From Paenibacillus silvestris (GTDB lineage: Bacteria > Bacillota > Bacilli > Paenibacillales > NBRC-103111): a DNA stretch of 64,000 bases. The stretch is from positions 252,257-316,256 of the forward strand of contig NZ_WTUZ01000015.1 of NCBI RefSeq assembly GCF_009882985.1. Reading direction: 5' to 3'. Position numbers and translations under genes: made by a program. How positions within the stretch are numbered: the first letter of the stretch is position 1; the number at the start of each line of letters is the position of its first letter. The notes under the pieces are model-generated. The model ran no database searches, was not told the origin of the DNA, and saw nothing but the letters and a program-made list of their open reading frames with translations. Positions 26,208 through 35,424 of the stretch are shown one piece after another.

Positions 26208-27953
26208 ATGTTTATAGTATTAAAAAAATTAGGTTGGTTCTTCCGAGCGAATTGGAAGCGATACACGCTAGCGATTGGGCTGCTTATCATCGTCGGGATC
26301 ATTGATGTGATACCTCCGAAGCTGATCGGCTATGCGATTGATGGGATACACATGGGGACTTTAACAGGCAGCAAGCTGTTCCAGCTGCTCGCCTTCTGGG
26401 GGACGTTAATTGTAGCTGGTTATGGATTATCGTATGTTTGGCTGTATCAGCTGTTTGGGGGCGCTTTTGTTCTGGAGCGCGTACTCCGCTCACGTCTAAT
26501 GAGGCAGCTGCTGCGCATGACGCCAACGTTTTATGAACGCAACCGTACGGGCGATCTCATGGCTAGAGCTACGAACGATCTCCAAGCGGTTTCTACGACA
26601 GCAGGATTTGGGATTCTGACCTTTGTAGACTCAACGCTGTTTATGCTAACTATTCTCAGTATGATGGGCTTCTTCATTAGCTGGAAGCTGACGCTTGCTT
26701 CGATCCTTCCGCTGCCACTTATGGCTGCTGCGATTACGATCTACGGGGGGCGCATCCACGAGAGGTTCATACTTGCTCAGGATGCTTTCGGCCAAATGAA
26801 CGACCGGGTGCTTGAAACGATCGCCGGCGTGCGAGTCATTCGTGCTTTTGTGCAAGAAAAAGCTAGTGAACAAAGCTTTAAAACGATGACAGACGATGTC
26901 TTTCGGAAAAATATTGCGGTTGCTTTTATCGACGCTCTTTTCGAACCAACGGTCAAAATTCTTGTCGGGATTTCTTATTTAATCGGATTATGCTACGGCG
27001 GATACATGGTGTTTCATAGCGAATTAACGCTCGGGGAGCTAGTATCCTTCAATACATTCCTTGGTATGTTGATTTGGCCGATGTTTGCAATCGGGGAGCT
27101 CATGAACATCATGCAGCGCGGCAATGCCTCACTGGACCGGGTCAATGAGACGCTTGGTTATAAACCAGATGTTACCGACGAACCGAATGCAACAACCATG
27201 CTGCTGCCGAGTTCGATTAGCTTCCAAGAAGTGACCTTCCGCTATCCGTCATCTTCCATCGACAATCTCGTCAATATCTCTTTTGACTTGAAGCGTGGAC
27301 AGACGCTCGGTATTGTTGGGCGGACAGGAAGCGGCAAAACGACGCTGCTCAAACAGCTGCTTCGTGAATATCCGATCGGGAAGGGCACGATTACCCTCTC
27401 GGATACACCGATTGAGCAGTTGACGATCGACACGGTGCATGGGTGGATCGGGTATGTTCCACAGGAGCCGATTCTGTTCTCCAAAACGGTGAAAGAAAAC
27501 ATTAAGTTCGGTGCTAGCCAAGGCACAGAAGAGCAGCTTATCCAAGCGCTTGAGCTCGCGGCATTCCGCAAGGACGTTCAGTTCCTGCCAGAAGGCTTAG
27601 AAACCTTAGTTGGCGAGAAAGGCGTGGCTTTATCCGGTGGTCAGAAGCAGCGCGTATCTATCGCGCGAGCGCTTTATGTGGATCCGGAAATTCTCATGCT
27701 GGATGACGCATTATCTGCCGTGGATGCCAAGACAGAAGCCGAAATCATCCGCGGGATTCGCTCCGAGCGTGCTGGCAAAACGACCCTCATCACAACGCAC
27801 CGCCTGTCTGCGGTCCAACATGCTGATCGAATTATCGTGCTCGATGAGGGATATATCGTGGAAGAAGGTACGCATGAGGAACTTCTGGCCCTTGGTGGCT
27901 GGTATAAAGAGCAGTATGACCGTCAGCAATTAGAAGAACAACAGGTTGGCTGA
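26208..27953 (+). CDS. bmrC: Multidrug ABC exporter subunit BmrC-like
   Basis: Half-transporter of 581 residues, close to the 585 of B. subtilis BmrC. Six membrane helices, then ATPase with Walker A GRTGSGKTT, signature LSGGQ, H-loop ITTHRLSA, and Walker B LMLDDALS with Asp replacing the catalytic Glu, as known for BmrC. The ATG at 26208 gives the N-terminus MFIVLKKLGWFF; AAGGAG is 11 bases upstream. It forms a heterodimer with the next gene product in the cytoplasmic membrane. Expression is expected to rise when ribosome-targeting drugs slow translation of the leader. Confidence 0.88.
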   Translation: MFIVLKKLGWFFRANWKRYTLAIGLLIIVGIIDVIPPKLIGYAIDGIHMGTLTGSKLFQLLAFWGTLIVAGYGLSYVWLYQLFGGAFVLERVLRSRLMRQLLRMTPTFYERNRTGDLMARATNDLQAVSTTAGFGILTFVDSTLFMLTILSMMGFFISWKLTLASILPLPLMAAAITIYGGRIHERFILAQDAFGQMNDRVLETIAGVRVIRAFVQEKASEQSFKTMTDDVFRKNIAVAFIDALFEPTVKILVGISYLIGLCYGGYMVFHSELTLGELVSFNTFLGMLIWPMFAIGELMNIMQRGNASLDRVNETLGYKPDVTDEPNATTMLLPSSISFQEVTFRYPSSSIDNLVNISFDLKRGQTLGIVGRTGSGKTTLLKQLLREYPIGKGTITLSDTPIEQLTIDTVHGWIGYVPQEPILFSKTVKENIKFGASQGTEEQLIQALELAAFRKDVQFLPEGLETLVGEKGVALSGGQKQRVSIARALYVDPEILMLDDALSAVDAKTEAEIIRGIRSERAGKTTLITTHRLSAVQHADRIIVLDEGYIVEEGTHEELLALGGWYKEQYDRQQLEEQQVG

Positions 27954-27996
27954 ACGGACCTATAGATGATTTCATGAAAAGAAGGTGAAAACCCTA

Positions 27997-30051
27997 ATGA
28001 AACAAACAAGTAAGCGATTATTTCAATATGCAGCATTGTTTAAAAAACCTCTGCTGATCGCACTGTTATGCTTATCTGTCGCTGTTGCGACGGAGCTGGC
28101 AGGTCCTTTCATCGCCAAGAAGATGATCGACACACACATTCTCGGTATTGAGAAGCCGTGGTTCCAGACCACGTCGGCCATAAAAACGGAAAACGCGGTT
28201 CCAATGGACGGCGTCCTCTATAAACGGGGCGATCATTATGCAGAAGGGGAGCCGAGGGGGCAGGAGGTTCGAATTCTGCAGGTGGGTACCCAGTTTGTGT
28301 GGGTGGATCAGCCTATCCTCTTTGATGGCGCCCGTAAGCTGACAGCGGATGGGAAGTTAACGATTACACAGGGAACGGAGCAAGTGGAGTATCCGGCCAG
28401 AAAGCTAAGCATCCAGGAACTGTACATGTTCTACGAGCCTGAATTTGTCAGTCTAATGAAGCTGGCTGGTATCTACTTCGTGCTGATACTCATTGGCGCC
28501 GGTTTTACCTACGGTCAGCGGTATCTGCTGCAGTCCGCAGCGAATCGGATCATTCAGCGGATGCGGAGCGATGTCTTTGCGCAAATTCAGCGGCTGCCCA
28601 TCAATTATTTTGACAATCAGCCTGCTGGTAAAATTGTTTCACGGATTACGAACGATACGGAGTCTGTCAAAGACCTTTACGTTCAAGTGTTGGCGAACTT
28701 TTTTACAGGTACGATTTATATCGTAGGTATTATTGTGGCGTTGTTCATTCTGGATTATCGATTAGCCTTATTCACGCTGCCGGTGCTTCCTCTGCTCTAC
28801 GTGTGGATTGTTGTTTACCGCAAATATGCTTCTCATTATAATCATGAGATTCGTGAGCGGATTGGTTCTATCAACGGAATGATCAATGAGGCGATTCAAG
28901 GGATGACGATCATTCAAGCGTTCCGCAGGCAAAAGGAAACGACACAAGAATTCGAGCAATTGAACGATGAATACACGCATTTTCAAAACAAATTACTCAG
29001 CCTCAACTCGCTGACCTCCCATAACCTGATGAACGTTGTGCGGAATTTGTTCTTCTTCGGTCTCATTTGGTATGTCGGTGGCAGCTCCATTCATTCGCTA
29101 ATCACGGTTGGTGTTCTATATGCATTCGTTGATTACTTGAACCGCATGTTCCACCCTATGGTGGGGATCGTGAATCAGCTGCCCAACCTGGAACGAGCCA
29201 TTGTATCGGCTGATCGTGTATTTGAACTGCTGGATGAGCAGGGCATTCAAGTGGCGACCGAGAAGTCGGAGCGTTATCTGGGGAACGTGAAGTTTGAGCA
29301 GGTTCGTTTTGCTTACAAAGAAGGCGAAGATGTGCTGAAAGATATCACTTTCGAGGCCAAACAAGGGCAAACCGTTGCGCTCGTGGGGCACACCGGCTCG
29401 GGCAAAAGCTCCATCTTGAATTTGCTGTTCCGCTTCTACGATGTGGATAAAGGCCGCATCACGGTTGACGGCCGCGACGTGCGCGAGATGCCCAAACAGC
29501 TGCTTAGGCAGCATATGGGCATCGTTCTGCAAGATCCGTTCCTGTTCACAGGGACGATCGCATCCAACGTCTCGTTGGATGATCCGTCCATCACCCGGGA
29601 ACGGGTCGAGGCCGCGCTGCGTGAAGTAGGCGCAGCGGCCATGTTTCAGAGCTTGCCCCGCGGCATCGACGAGCCCGTGATCGAGAAGGGCAGCACGCTG
29701 TCGGCTGGGCAGCGGCAGCTGATCTCTTTCGCCCGGGCGCTGGCGTTCGACCCGGCGATCTTGATCCTCGATGAGGCAACGGCCTCCATCGACACCGAGA
29801 CCGAGGCCGTCATTCAGGCGGCGCTCGAGGTGCTGTCGAAGGGGCGGACCACCTTCATCATTGCGCACAGGCTGTCGACGATCAAAAGCGCCGACCAAAT
29901 TCTTGTGCTCGACCACGGCGAAATCGTCGAGCGCGGCAATCACGACGAGCTGATGGTGCTCGGCGGGCGGTACTTCCAGATGTACCAGCTGCAGCAGGGA
30001 CATCCGGAGACGGCAGCCGCGGGCGAGGACGAAGTGCGCAGCGGCTTGTAG
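27997..30051 (+). CDS. bmrD: Multidrug ABC exporter subunit BmrD-like
   Basis: 684 residues, longer than usual half-transporters because of an insert of about 100 residues between membrane helices 1 and 2 (roughly residues 45-150), the extracytoplasmic domain characteristic of BmrD. The ATPase domain has Walker A GHTGSGKSS, Walker B LILDEATAS with the catalytic Glu, H-loop FIIAHRLST, and the altered signature LSAGQ. It thus supplies the one hydrolytic site of the heterodimer. A GTG four codons upstream is possible, but the ATG at 27997 is better spaced from AGAAGGTG. The 43-bp gap to bmrC indicates one operon. The final third is visibly richer in G and C than the first part. Confidence 0.9.
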   Translation: MKQTSKRLFQYAALFKKPLLIALLCLSVAVATELAGPFIAKKMIDTHILGIEKPWFQTTSAIKTENAVPMDGVLYKRGDHYAEGEPRGQEVRILQVGTQFVWVDQPILFDGARKLTADGKLTITQGTEQVEYPARKLSIQELYMFYEPEFVSLMKLAGIYFVLILIGAGFTYGQRYLLQSAANRIIQRMRSDVFAQIQRLPINYFDNQPAGKIVSRITNDTESVKDLYVQVLANFFTGTIYIVGIIVALFILDYRLALFTLPVLPLLYVWIVVYRKYASHYNHEIRERIGSINGMINEAIQGMTIIQAFRRQKETTQEFEQLNDEYTHFQNKLLSLNSLTSHNLMNVVRNLFFFGLIWYVGGSSIHSLITVGVLYAFVDYLNRMFHPMVGIVNQLPNLERAIVSADRVFELLDEQGIQVATEKSERYLGNVKFEQVRFAYKEGEDVLKDITFEAKQGQTVALVGHTGSGKSSILNLLFRFYDVDKGRITVDGRDVREMPKQLLRQHMGIVLQDPFLFTGTIASNVSLDDPSITRERVEAALREVGAAAMFQSLPRGIDEPVIEKGSTLSAGQRQLISFARALAFDPAILILDEATASIDTETEAVIQAALEVLSKGRTTFIIAHRLSTIKSADQILVLDHGEIVERGNHDELMVLGGRYFQMYQLQQGHPETAAAGEDEVRSGL

Positions 30052-30080
30052 GGCAGCCTGACCTCTCAGTCAACCGGGCC

Positions 30081-30270
30081 TTCGTTGTAATAAGTGCAAC
30101 GATAAAGCGCAGTACATGTTGCTATTCCGCTCTTCGTTGTACAAAGTGCAATTAAATGGGTGGAATAGTCCTCAATATGGCAGTTTCCCACCTGTGATGT
30201 TGCACAAAGTACAACATACAGATGTGCGGAGGTCTAGTTTCCTTGATAATGTTGCACGTTGTACAACGTA
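30081..30270. repeat. Four-arm intergenic element, family C, copy 1
   Basis: Direct arms TTCGTTGTAATAAGTGCAAC (30081) and TTCGTTGTACAAAGTGCAAT (30133), 52 bp apart; inverted arms end at 30218 and 30270, also 52 bp apart; inner span 86 bp. Each arm is itself a near palindrome (GTTGTAC/GTGCAAC). The element lies between two plus-strand genes and runs straight into a terminator. Confidence 0.88.
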
Positions 30271-30271
30271 G

Positions 30272-30310
30272 AAAAAACCGTCAGGCATCAAGGTTGCCTA
30301 CGGTTTTTTT
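30272..30310 (+). terminator. Terminator attached to the family C element
   Basis: AAAACCGT pairs with ACGGTTTT, with inner AGGCA/TGCCT, then a T-run. The start of the hairpin (ACCGTCAGGCAT) is shared with the hairpin after the other family C element at 63597-63641. Confidence 0.85.
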
Positions 30311-30367
30311 GTGCCTCCTATGCTACAATAACAATAGATAATTTTCTTGCTGAAATGGAGGGTCTAT

Positions 30368-30679
30368 ATGCGTTCAGATACACTTCGATTATTAAACTTG
30401 CTTCAACTGCTGTCGGAAATCGCGATTGCTGTGGGGTATTTGCTGGGACTGATCCCATTCGTTTACCTGTGGTCATACACATGGGTGATCCCGCTCGTGT
30501 TTGTGAATTTAGTGTTTGCGATCCTCACCCATAATGGAACAACGACGAAGACAGTGATTAACATTATTATGTCTTTCTTGAGTTTCATCCCGGTTGCGGG
30601 GTATGTATTCCGCATTGTCGGTATCGTGATTTCAGGGCTTAACATTTCTGCCTTGTCCAAGGAAAGAAGCAGACGTTAG
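30368..30679 (+). CDS. Small polytopic membrane protein, unknown function
   Basis: 103 residues with about three hydrophobic segments (LLSEIAIAVGYLLGLIPFVYL, TWVIPLVFVNLVFAIL, and INIIMSFLSFIPVAGYVFRIVGI, each a membrane helix or hairpin). A TGGAGGG site lies before the ATG. Terminators on both sides make it monocistronic. No family recognised. Confidence 0.7.
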   Translation: MRSDTLRLLNLLQLLSEIAIAVGYLLGLIPFVYLWSYTWVIPLVFVNLVFAILTHNGTTTKTVINIIMSFLSFIPVAGYVFRIVGIVISGLNISALSKERSRR

Positions 30680-30689
30680 TGAAACCAAA

Positions 30690-30736
30690 AGAAGCTCTCC
30701 CTTGGTCATTAGATGACTTATGGGAGAGCTTCTTTT
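30690..30736. terminator. Bidirectional terminator
   Basis: GAAGCTCTCCC pairs with GGGAGAGCTTC, flanked by A and T runs, between convergent genes. Confidence 0.85.
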
Positions 30737-30746
30737 TCATTCCCTG

Positions 30747-31367
30747 CTAGTAGGCCAATCCAACGCGGCAGCCAACGTACTCGTTCGAACACGCCGTGTT
30801 GTAAGTAAAAGCTGCCGTATCGCCCACGGAGATCGACCTGCCGTCCTCCGGCAGAAAATCGCGCGCCACGCGGTAGGTTCCTAGCGCCTCGCCGTCTGGC
30901 AAGTAGGTTGGGCAGACGACGGTCCACGCCAAGCTCGAAGCTTGCAGCAGCTCCCAAGCCTTGCGATGCTCCTCGGCAGCACGCGTAGAGGAACGCCTTG
31001 TGTCTGGCGTCTCGTAGCGAAGCAAGCCGGGGTGCTCTATGCTCTGCAGGATGCCGGCTGTGCCGATGGTGACGATCCGGCTAACGCCTTGAGCCTTCAT
31101 GGCTTCGATGAGAAAGGGCATGGACGCCGTCAGCACCGTGCCGCCATCGGTATTGAGGCAGCTGATGACGACGTCTACGTCTGCCAAAGCACGATGAATG
31201 TCATCCGGATTGCAGGCGTCACCCTGCAGTAAGGTAAGCTGCTCGGAGTGCTGGTTGACCTTTTGCGGATTGCGTACGAGTGCAGTCACTTTATGGTTAT
31301 CTGCCAAAGCTCGCTCTAGAACGCGAGTTCCGACTCTTCCTGTTGCTCCTAATAGAAGAAAATGCAT
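30747..31367 (-). CDS. NAD(P)-binding, NmrA/SDR-like protein
   Basis: 206-residue Rossmann-fold protein. The dinucleotide motif GATGRVG is at residues 6-12, then VTALVRNPQKV, the acidic end of strand 3 (QGDACNPDDIHRAL), and DVVISCLNT, as in atypical short-chain dehydrogenases that bind NAD(P). No YxxxK catalytic pair is evident, so it may act as a reductase-like sensor or flavin reductase relative. GGAGG five bases before the ATG at 31367 decides the start. It is divergent from rluF. Confidence 0.8.
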   Translation of the reverse strand: MHFLLLGATGRVGTRVLERALADNHKVTALVRNPQKVNQHSEQLTLLQGDACNPDDIHRALADVDVVISCLNTDGGTVLTASMPFLIEAMKAQGVSRIVTIGTAGILQSIEHPGLLRYETPDTRRSSTRAAEEHRKAWELLQASSLAWTVVCPTYLPDGEALGTYRVARDFLPEDGRSISVGDTAAFTYNTACSNEYVGCRVGLAY

Positions 31368-31493
31368 GCTAGCCTCCATGTTTCAAACATTGTAGGTTTC
31401 TATTATACACCTGACTTGAACGAAAGTAGCGAATCCAGCATAATAGGAGATATTAGTGAAATAGGATTACGGCATAGAAGGGATTTCCCAAGT

Positions 31494-32222
31494 ATGAGAA
31501 TCAATAAATTTATTAGCGAGACAGGGGTTTGCTCCAGACGGGAAGCGGACAAGTGGGTAGAGGCGAAGCGTGTTACGATCAACGGCGAGGTTGCGGGGCT
31601 CGGAAGTGTTGTAGGTCCTGGCGATGAAGTTCGGATTGATGGTAAACCGATTGGCGAGAAGAAGGAGCATGTCTATATTGCGCTCAATAAACCAGTAGGA
31701 ATCACCAGTACGACGGAAGCTCATATCAGAGGCAACATTGTGGATTTTGTTGGGCATTCGGAACGTATTTTCCCGATCGGCAGGCTGGATAAAGATTCGG
31801 AAGGTCTCATTCTGTTAACGAATAACGGAGACATCGTGAACCAGATTTTGCGTGCTGAAAATAATCATGACAAAGAGTACATCGTAACTGTGAATCGGCC
31901 GATTACACCGATGTTTCTGAAGGGGATGGCTACTGGAGTGCGGATTTTGGGCACGGTAACCAAGCCATGTGAGATTTATCCGGTTGGCGATCGAGTCTTC
32001 CGAATTATCCTGACGCAGGGACTCAATCGGCAAATTCGCCGTATGTGTGAAGCGTTCGGGTATCGGGTGGTGCGTCTGCAGCGCGTGCGGATCATGCATA
32101 TTCATCTAGGGAGCTTGAAGGTAGGCAAATGGCGCGATTTGACGCAGGGGGAAATGAAGGATCTCATGCTCACGTTGAGCCAGGAAAATGCCAAATCGGG
32201 CAATTTGCCAAGCGGTAGTTAA
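31494..32222 (+). CDS. rluF: 23S rRNA pseudouridine synthase, RluF-like
   Basis: 242 residues. The N-terminal S4 RNA-binding domain (RINKFISETGVCSRREAD, residues 2-19) leads into the RsuA/RluB/E/F catalytic domain with Asp99 in GRLDKDSEGLILLTN, the KEYIV strand, and the LNRQIRRMCEAFGY motif. The pattern is closest to RluF, which modifies U2604 (and a tRNA-Tyr position) in E. coli; the precise target here is inferred. The ATG at 31494 is the only start that fits the S4 domain; its ribosome site (AGAAGGGA) is weak and rather distant. Confidence 0.85.
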   Translation: MRINKFISETGVCSRREADKWVEAKRVTINGEVAGLGSVVGPGDEVRIDGKPIGEKKEHVYIALNKPVGITSTTEAHIRGNIVDFVGHSERIFPIGRLDKDSEGLILLTNNGDIVNQILRAENNHDKEYIVTVNRPITPMFLKGMATGVRILGTVTKPCEIYPVGDRVFRIILTQGLNRQIRRMCEAFGYRVVRLQRVRIMHIHLGSLKVGKWRDLTQGEMKDLMLTLSQENAKSGNLPSGS

Positions 32223-32229
32223 AGCAGCA

Positions 32230-32281
32230 GCACATGTTCATGCCTCCTTATGAGGGGGCTTGGGGATGTGTTTTTTATTTT
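32230..32281 (+). terminator. Terminator of rluF
   Basis: CACAT...GCCTCC pairs with GGGGGC...ATGTG, followed by TTTTTTATTTTT. Confidence 0.8.
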
Positions 32282-32373
32282 TAATTTCTTTGTGGGTTTT
32301 CAGCAACTTTTCCTTCGTTTCCAGCGTCAAGGATTATTATGGTAATTTTATTTTCAAGAGGAGGAAGAGGACT

Positions 32374-34731
32374 TTGAAATTAGTCAAACAAGCAGGAACG
32401 CTAGTACTAGCTTCGAGTTTACTGCTCACGGCTGCTCCAGCCGTTTGGGCAAGTGAGGTAAGTGTAGACAGCACAAGTATTGCACTCCCGGCCTATCCTG
32501 GCGTTATCGATGGCAAGATGTTAGATGCCAAAATAACGAAAGAACAAGCGCAAGAGCGGGCTAAGGCGTACATCACGCTGCCTGAAGGCTTCACATTTCA
32601 ATCGATCAGCTTAAATGCTTACTATGGGATGAACGGCAGAAATATCCCTACGTGGAACATTAATTATGCGAAAAAGGTAAAAGATCAGAACTACGGTTAC
32701 TTGAACGTATCGATTAATGGTCTGGACGGAACGCTAACGGCTTATTCGATGAATGACAGTGATCCTGATCATAAGCCTGCTTATCCGCCGAAGGTTGATT
32801 TCTCTGCTGCCAAAGATGTCGCTTCCGCCTTCATTGCTAAGGTAAATCCAGACAAGCAGAAAGAACTGCTTTACGACGACTCGGAAGAGAAAGCGTTCCG
32901 CACACCTCTGAACGGGAATTACCAGTACAACATCCGGTTCGATCGTTCGGTTGACGGCGTTCCTTTTGCTGCGAATGGTATTTCGGTAAGTGTAAATGGG
33001 GATGGTCAAGTTACGAATTACAATTACAACTGGACGGATGACGTTACTTTCCAAGCGAATAGTGGACCTATTACGAAAGAGAAAGCAGCTCAATTGTTCC
33101 ACGACAAAGCGGATATGTCGCTGCTTTACCAGATTCCATATGGTGCCAAAGGCAAGAAACTACCGATTATTTCTTATATGTTGGGAGCGTTTTCTCTTAA
33201 TGCGGTAACCGGCGATTTGTGGAATCCAGTTCCACATCCGGAGGCATCGGGGCCGGTAACGGACAAACCGCTGGCTGAAGGTCCGAGCTCCGCTTTGAAC
33301 CTAACCAAGGAAGAAGCCGTGAAGAAAGTGAGCACGGTGTTCAACCTTTCTACGGACTATAAGCTCCAAGAAGCCACCTACAATGAAGGGACGAACCCTG
33401 AAACGGGGGAAACGAACTCCAATTGGAACTTGAGCTGGAATACGGTCTCCGAGAAGGACCCTACGGGCAAGATTATGGGGAGTGGAGCTTGGGCAAGTGT
33501 AAATAGCAAAACGGGAGAAGTCACTAATTTTAATAGCTATTTGCCATATGGCCCTGATAACAATAAAGATATCGAGGGCAAAATCTCCTTGGACGATGCT
33601 GTAGCCAAAAGCGTAGAATTTGTGAAAAAGCAGATTCCATCTTATACCGATCAGTTGGTGCTCAATCAGCCATCCGCCAAGGATTATCCGGAAGAGCAAT
33701 TGAAGCATATGCGGAATTGGGATATCCGCTTCAATCGCGTCATTGACGGTGTTAGTGCAGGTGGTGAGGCTGTGACAATCAGTATCGACCGTGTAACAGG
33801 TCAAATCATGAACTACCAATTCGGACTTAGCGACATGCCGTATCCGAAGGAGAAACCTGAGATTCTGGCCCTCGATAAGGCGAAAGAATTATGGCTTTCC
33901 CAATTCGACATTAAATTAAACTATGTGCTCGAATACGGCGGATACAACGGCGTATTGCCAATTGAGAAATACAAAGTTATGGTGGCTGCGGGAGAAATTC
34001 CTCCAACTGCACCTGCAACCAACGCAAATGAGAAATTAGAAGCTAAGCTCGTCTACACGCTTATTCCCAAATTCAGCCGGGAACCGTACCTGCTTGATGC
34101 GCAAACGGGGAAATGGCGAAACAGCCAAACAGGCGAAGTCATGACCCTGGATAAAGTGACCGTCAGCGACATCGACAATCACTGGGCTAAGAACGAGCTT
34201 CAACTGATGCTGGACTATCAAGCACTGGATGTACAAGATGGCAAGGTCAACCCGGATCAACTGATTAAGCGGGGCGAGCTGGTCAAAATGCTGGTCATCG
34301 CGATGAATGGCGGAAACGGCGGCATTTATTACGGAGCGGAGCGCAAAGCCTCCTTTGCTGATGTAAGCAACGCTTCGCCTTATTTCGCCTATGTCGAAAA
34401 TGCAGTTGATCGTGGTCTGCTGGATGTAGGTGCTGATTTCAATCCGGAGGCTACGCTGAGTCGCGAAGAGATGGCACAACTGATCGTTAAGGCACTTGGG
34501 TACAAAAGTTTGGCGAAATTCGATGGCGTGTTCAACAGCCAATTCTCGGATGCCGCTGATGTGAAACAAGTGGGTACAGCAGCAATTGTTGTAGGGCTTA
34601 ACATTATGTCCCTCAATGATGGCAAATTTGCACCGCAGCAGGAAGTGTCACGGGCTCAAGCAGCCAGCGCTTTTTTCCGCTTCTTGCAGAAGCGGGCGGA
34701 GCTGCAGGATCAGCCCCGTTACTACTACTAG
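32374..34731 (+). CDS. Secreted S-layer-anchored protein with YcdB/PepSY-like repeats and three SLH domains
   Basis: 785 residues from a TTG start with AGGAGG nine bases upstream. A signal peptide (KLVKQAGTLVLASSLLL) ends near VWASE. The body has repeated units of about 120-180 residues: 'DAKITKEQAQERAKAYITLP', 'GPITKEKAAQLFHDKADM', 'LNLTKEEAVKKVSTVFNL', 'ISLDDAVAKSVEFVKKQI' each begin a helix followed by beta strands, as in YcdB/YcdC and PepSY-like domains. Three SLH domains at the C-terminus (VSDIDNHWAKNEL, FADVSNASPYFAYVENA, FSDAADVKQVGTAA) anchor it to pyruvylated wall polymer. PepSY-like modules often inhibit peptidases, but no substrate is implied by its neighbours. Confidence 0.87.
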   Translation: MKLVKQAGTLVLASSLLLTAAPAVWASEVSVDSTSIALPAYPGVIDGKMLDAKITKEQAQERAKAYITLPEGFTFQSISLNAYYGMNGRNIPTWNINYAKKVKDQNYGYLNVSINGLDGTLTAYSMNDSDPDHKPAYPPKVDFSAAKDVASAFIAKVNPDKQKELLYDDSEEKAFRTPLNGNYQYNIRFDRSVDGVPFAANGISVSVNGDGQVTNYNYNWTDDVTFQANSGPITKEKAAQLFHDKADMSLLYQIPYGAKGKKLPIISYMLGAFSLNAVTGDLWNPVPHPEASGPVTDKPLAEGPSSALNLTKEEAVKKVSTVFNLSTDYKLQEATYNEGTNPETGETNSNWNLSWNTVSEKDPTGKIMGSGAWASVNSKTGEVTNFNSYLPYGPDNNKDIEGKISLDDAVAKSVEFVKKQIPSYTDQLVLNQPSAKDYPEEQLKHMRNWDIRFNRVIDGVSAGGEAVTISIDRVTGQIMNYQFGLSDMPYPKEKPEILALDKAKELWLSQFDIKLNYVLEYGGYNGVLPIEKYKVMVAAGEIPPTAPATNANEKLEAKLVYTLIPKFSREPYLLDAQTGKWRNSQTGEVMTLDKVTVSDIDNHWAKNELQLMLDYQALDVQDGKVNPDQLIKRGELVKMLVIAMNGGNGGIYYGAERKASFADVSNASPYFAYVENAVDRGLLDVGADFNPEATLSREEMAQLIVKALGYKSLAKFDGVFNSQFSDAADVKQVGTAAIVVGLNIMSLNDGKFAPQQEVSRAQAASAFFRFLQKRAELQDQPRYYY

Positions 34732-34807
34732 TAAGTTGGGATGAATGGCATAAAGTCAGCGTGATGCATGAAAGGCCATGTGAGGTTCACGTCACCCTGT
34801 GTGAAAG

Positions 34808-34983
34808 GGAACTACGGGGCGCTATTTGAGCGAAATGAGCTGATTTTGAGGTTGATGGGAACTACAGGGGCTTATTTGTCCCCAAACGCTCTATTGTATC
34901 AGGATATGGGCTAAATAAAGGACTGTAGTTCCCCGTGACTAGAGGAAGAGGCGCTCTTTCAATAAATAGAGTACCATAGTTCC
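34808..34983. repeat. Four-arm intergenic element, family B, copy 2
   Basis: Direct arms GGAACTACGGGGCGCTATTT (34808) and GGAACTACAGGGGCTTATTT (34858), 50 bp apart; inverted arms end in AGTTCC at 34932 and 34983. Inner span 75 bp. It is placed between convergent genes. Confidence 0.88.
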
Positions 34984-35031
34984 CCGATGGCGCGAGATTT
35001 GCGTGGTCAATCATCGTGTACAATGAAAAGA

Positions 35032-35066
35032 GGCTATCTTACAGGTCATAGACCCGCAAGATAGCC
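35032..35066 (-). terminator. Terminator of the 53-residue membrane protein gene
   Basis: GGCTATCTT pairs with AAGATAGCC around an inner GGTC/GACC stem, then TCTTTT on the minus strand. Confidence 0.75.
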
Positions 35067-35091
35067 ACTTCTTCACGCGCTTATCCATGTA

Positions 35092-35253
35092 CTAAAACAT
35101 TGGAAATACATAGTGGACTAAGAAATATAGAACTCCGAAGATGATAATGATGTAAGCTGCATACTTAATGAAGGTGGAAGCTACTAAACTGGAATCCGAT
35201 TTCTTTTCCACATGACGTTCCTCAATGTCAATATTACGTGGCTGAGTCGACAT
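35092..35253 (-). CDS. Small membrane protein, 53 residues
   Basis: A complete short gene with AAGGAGTGA eight bases before the ATG and a terminator behind it. The first 22 residues are polar (MSTQPRNIDIEERHVEKKSD); the rest is one long hydrophobic helix (YAAYIIIIFGVLYFLVHYVF). Single-pass tail-anchored-like topology; no family recognised. It is divergent from ilvA. Confidence 0.7.
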   Translation of the reverse strand: MSTQPRNIDIEERHVEKKSDSSLVASTFIKYAAYIIIIFGVLYFLVHYVFPMF

Positions 35254-35424
35254 CGTAATCACTCCTTAATAAGTATCTTGCTAGTTAATACCCGCCACAT
35301 TTTGGAGTGAAACATCAGCATTCATAAAATGTTCCAATAATATTTTCTTACAGGCGCTCTTCAGTGTGCTACAATAATCTTTAAAATTTATTACGCATAT
35401 TGGAGAGAAAGGAAGTAAGAGAAA

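Noticed and set aside
35281..35424. T-box or attenuator before ilvA
   Set aside because: No T-box consensus, specifier-type stem or terminator is visible in the short upstream region.
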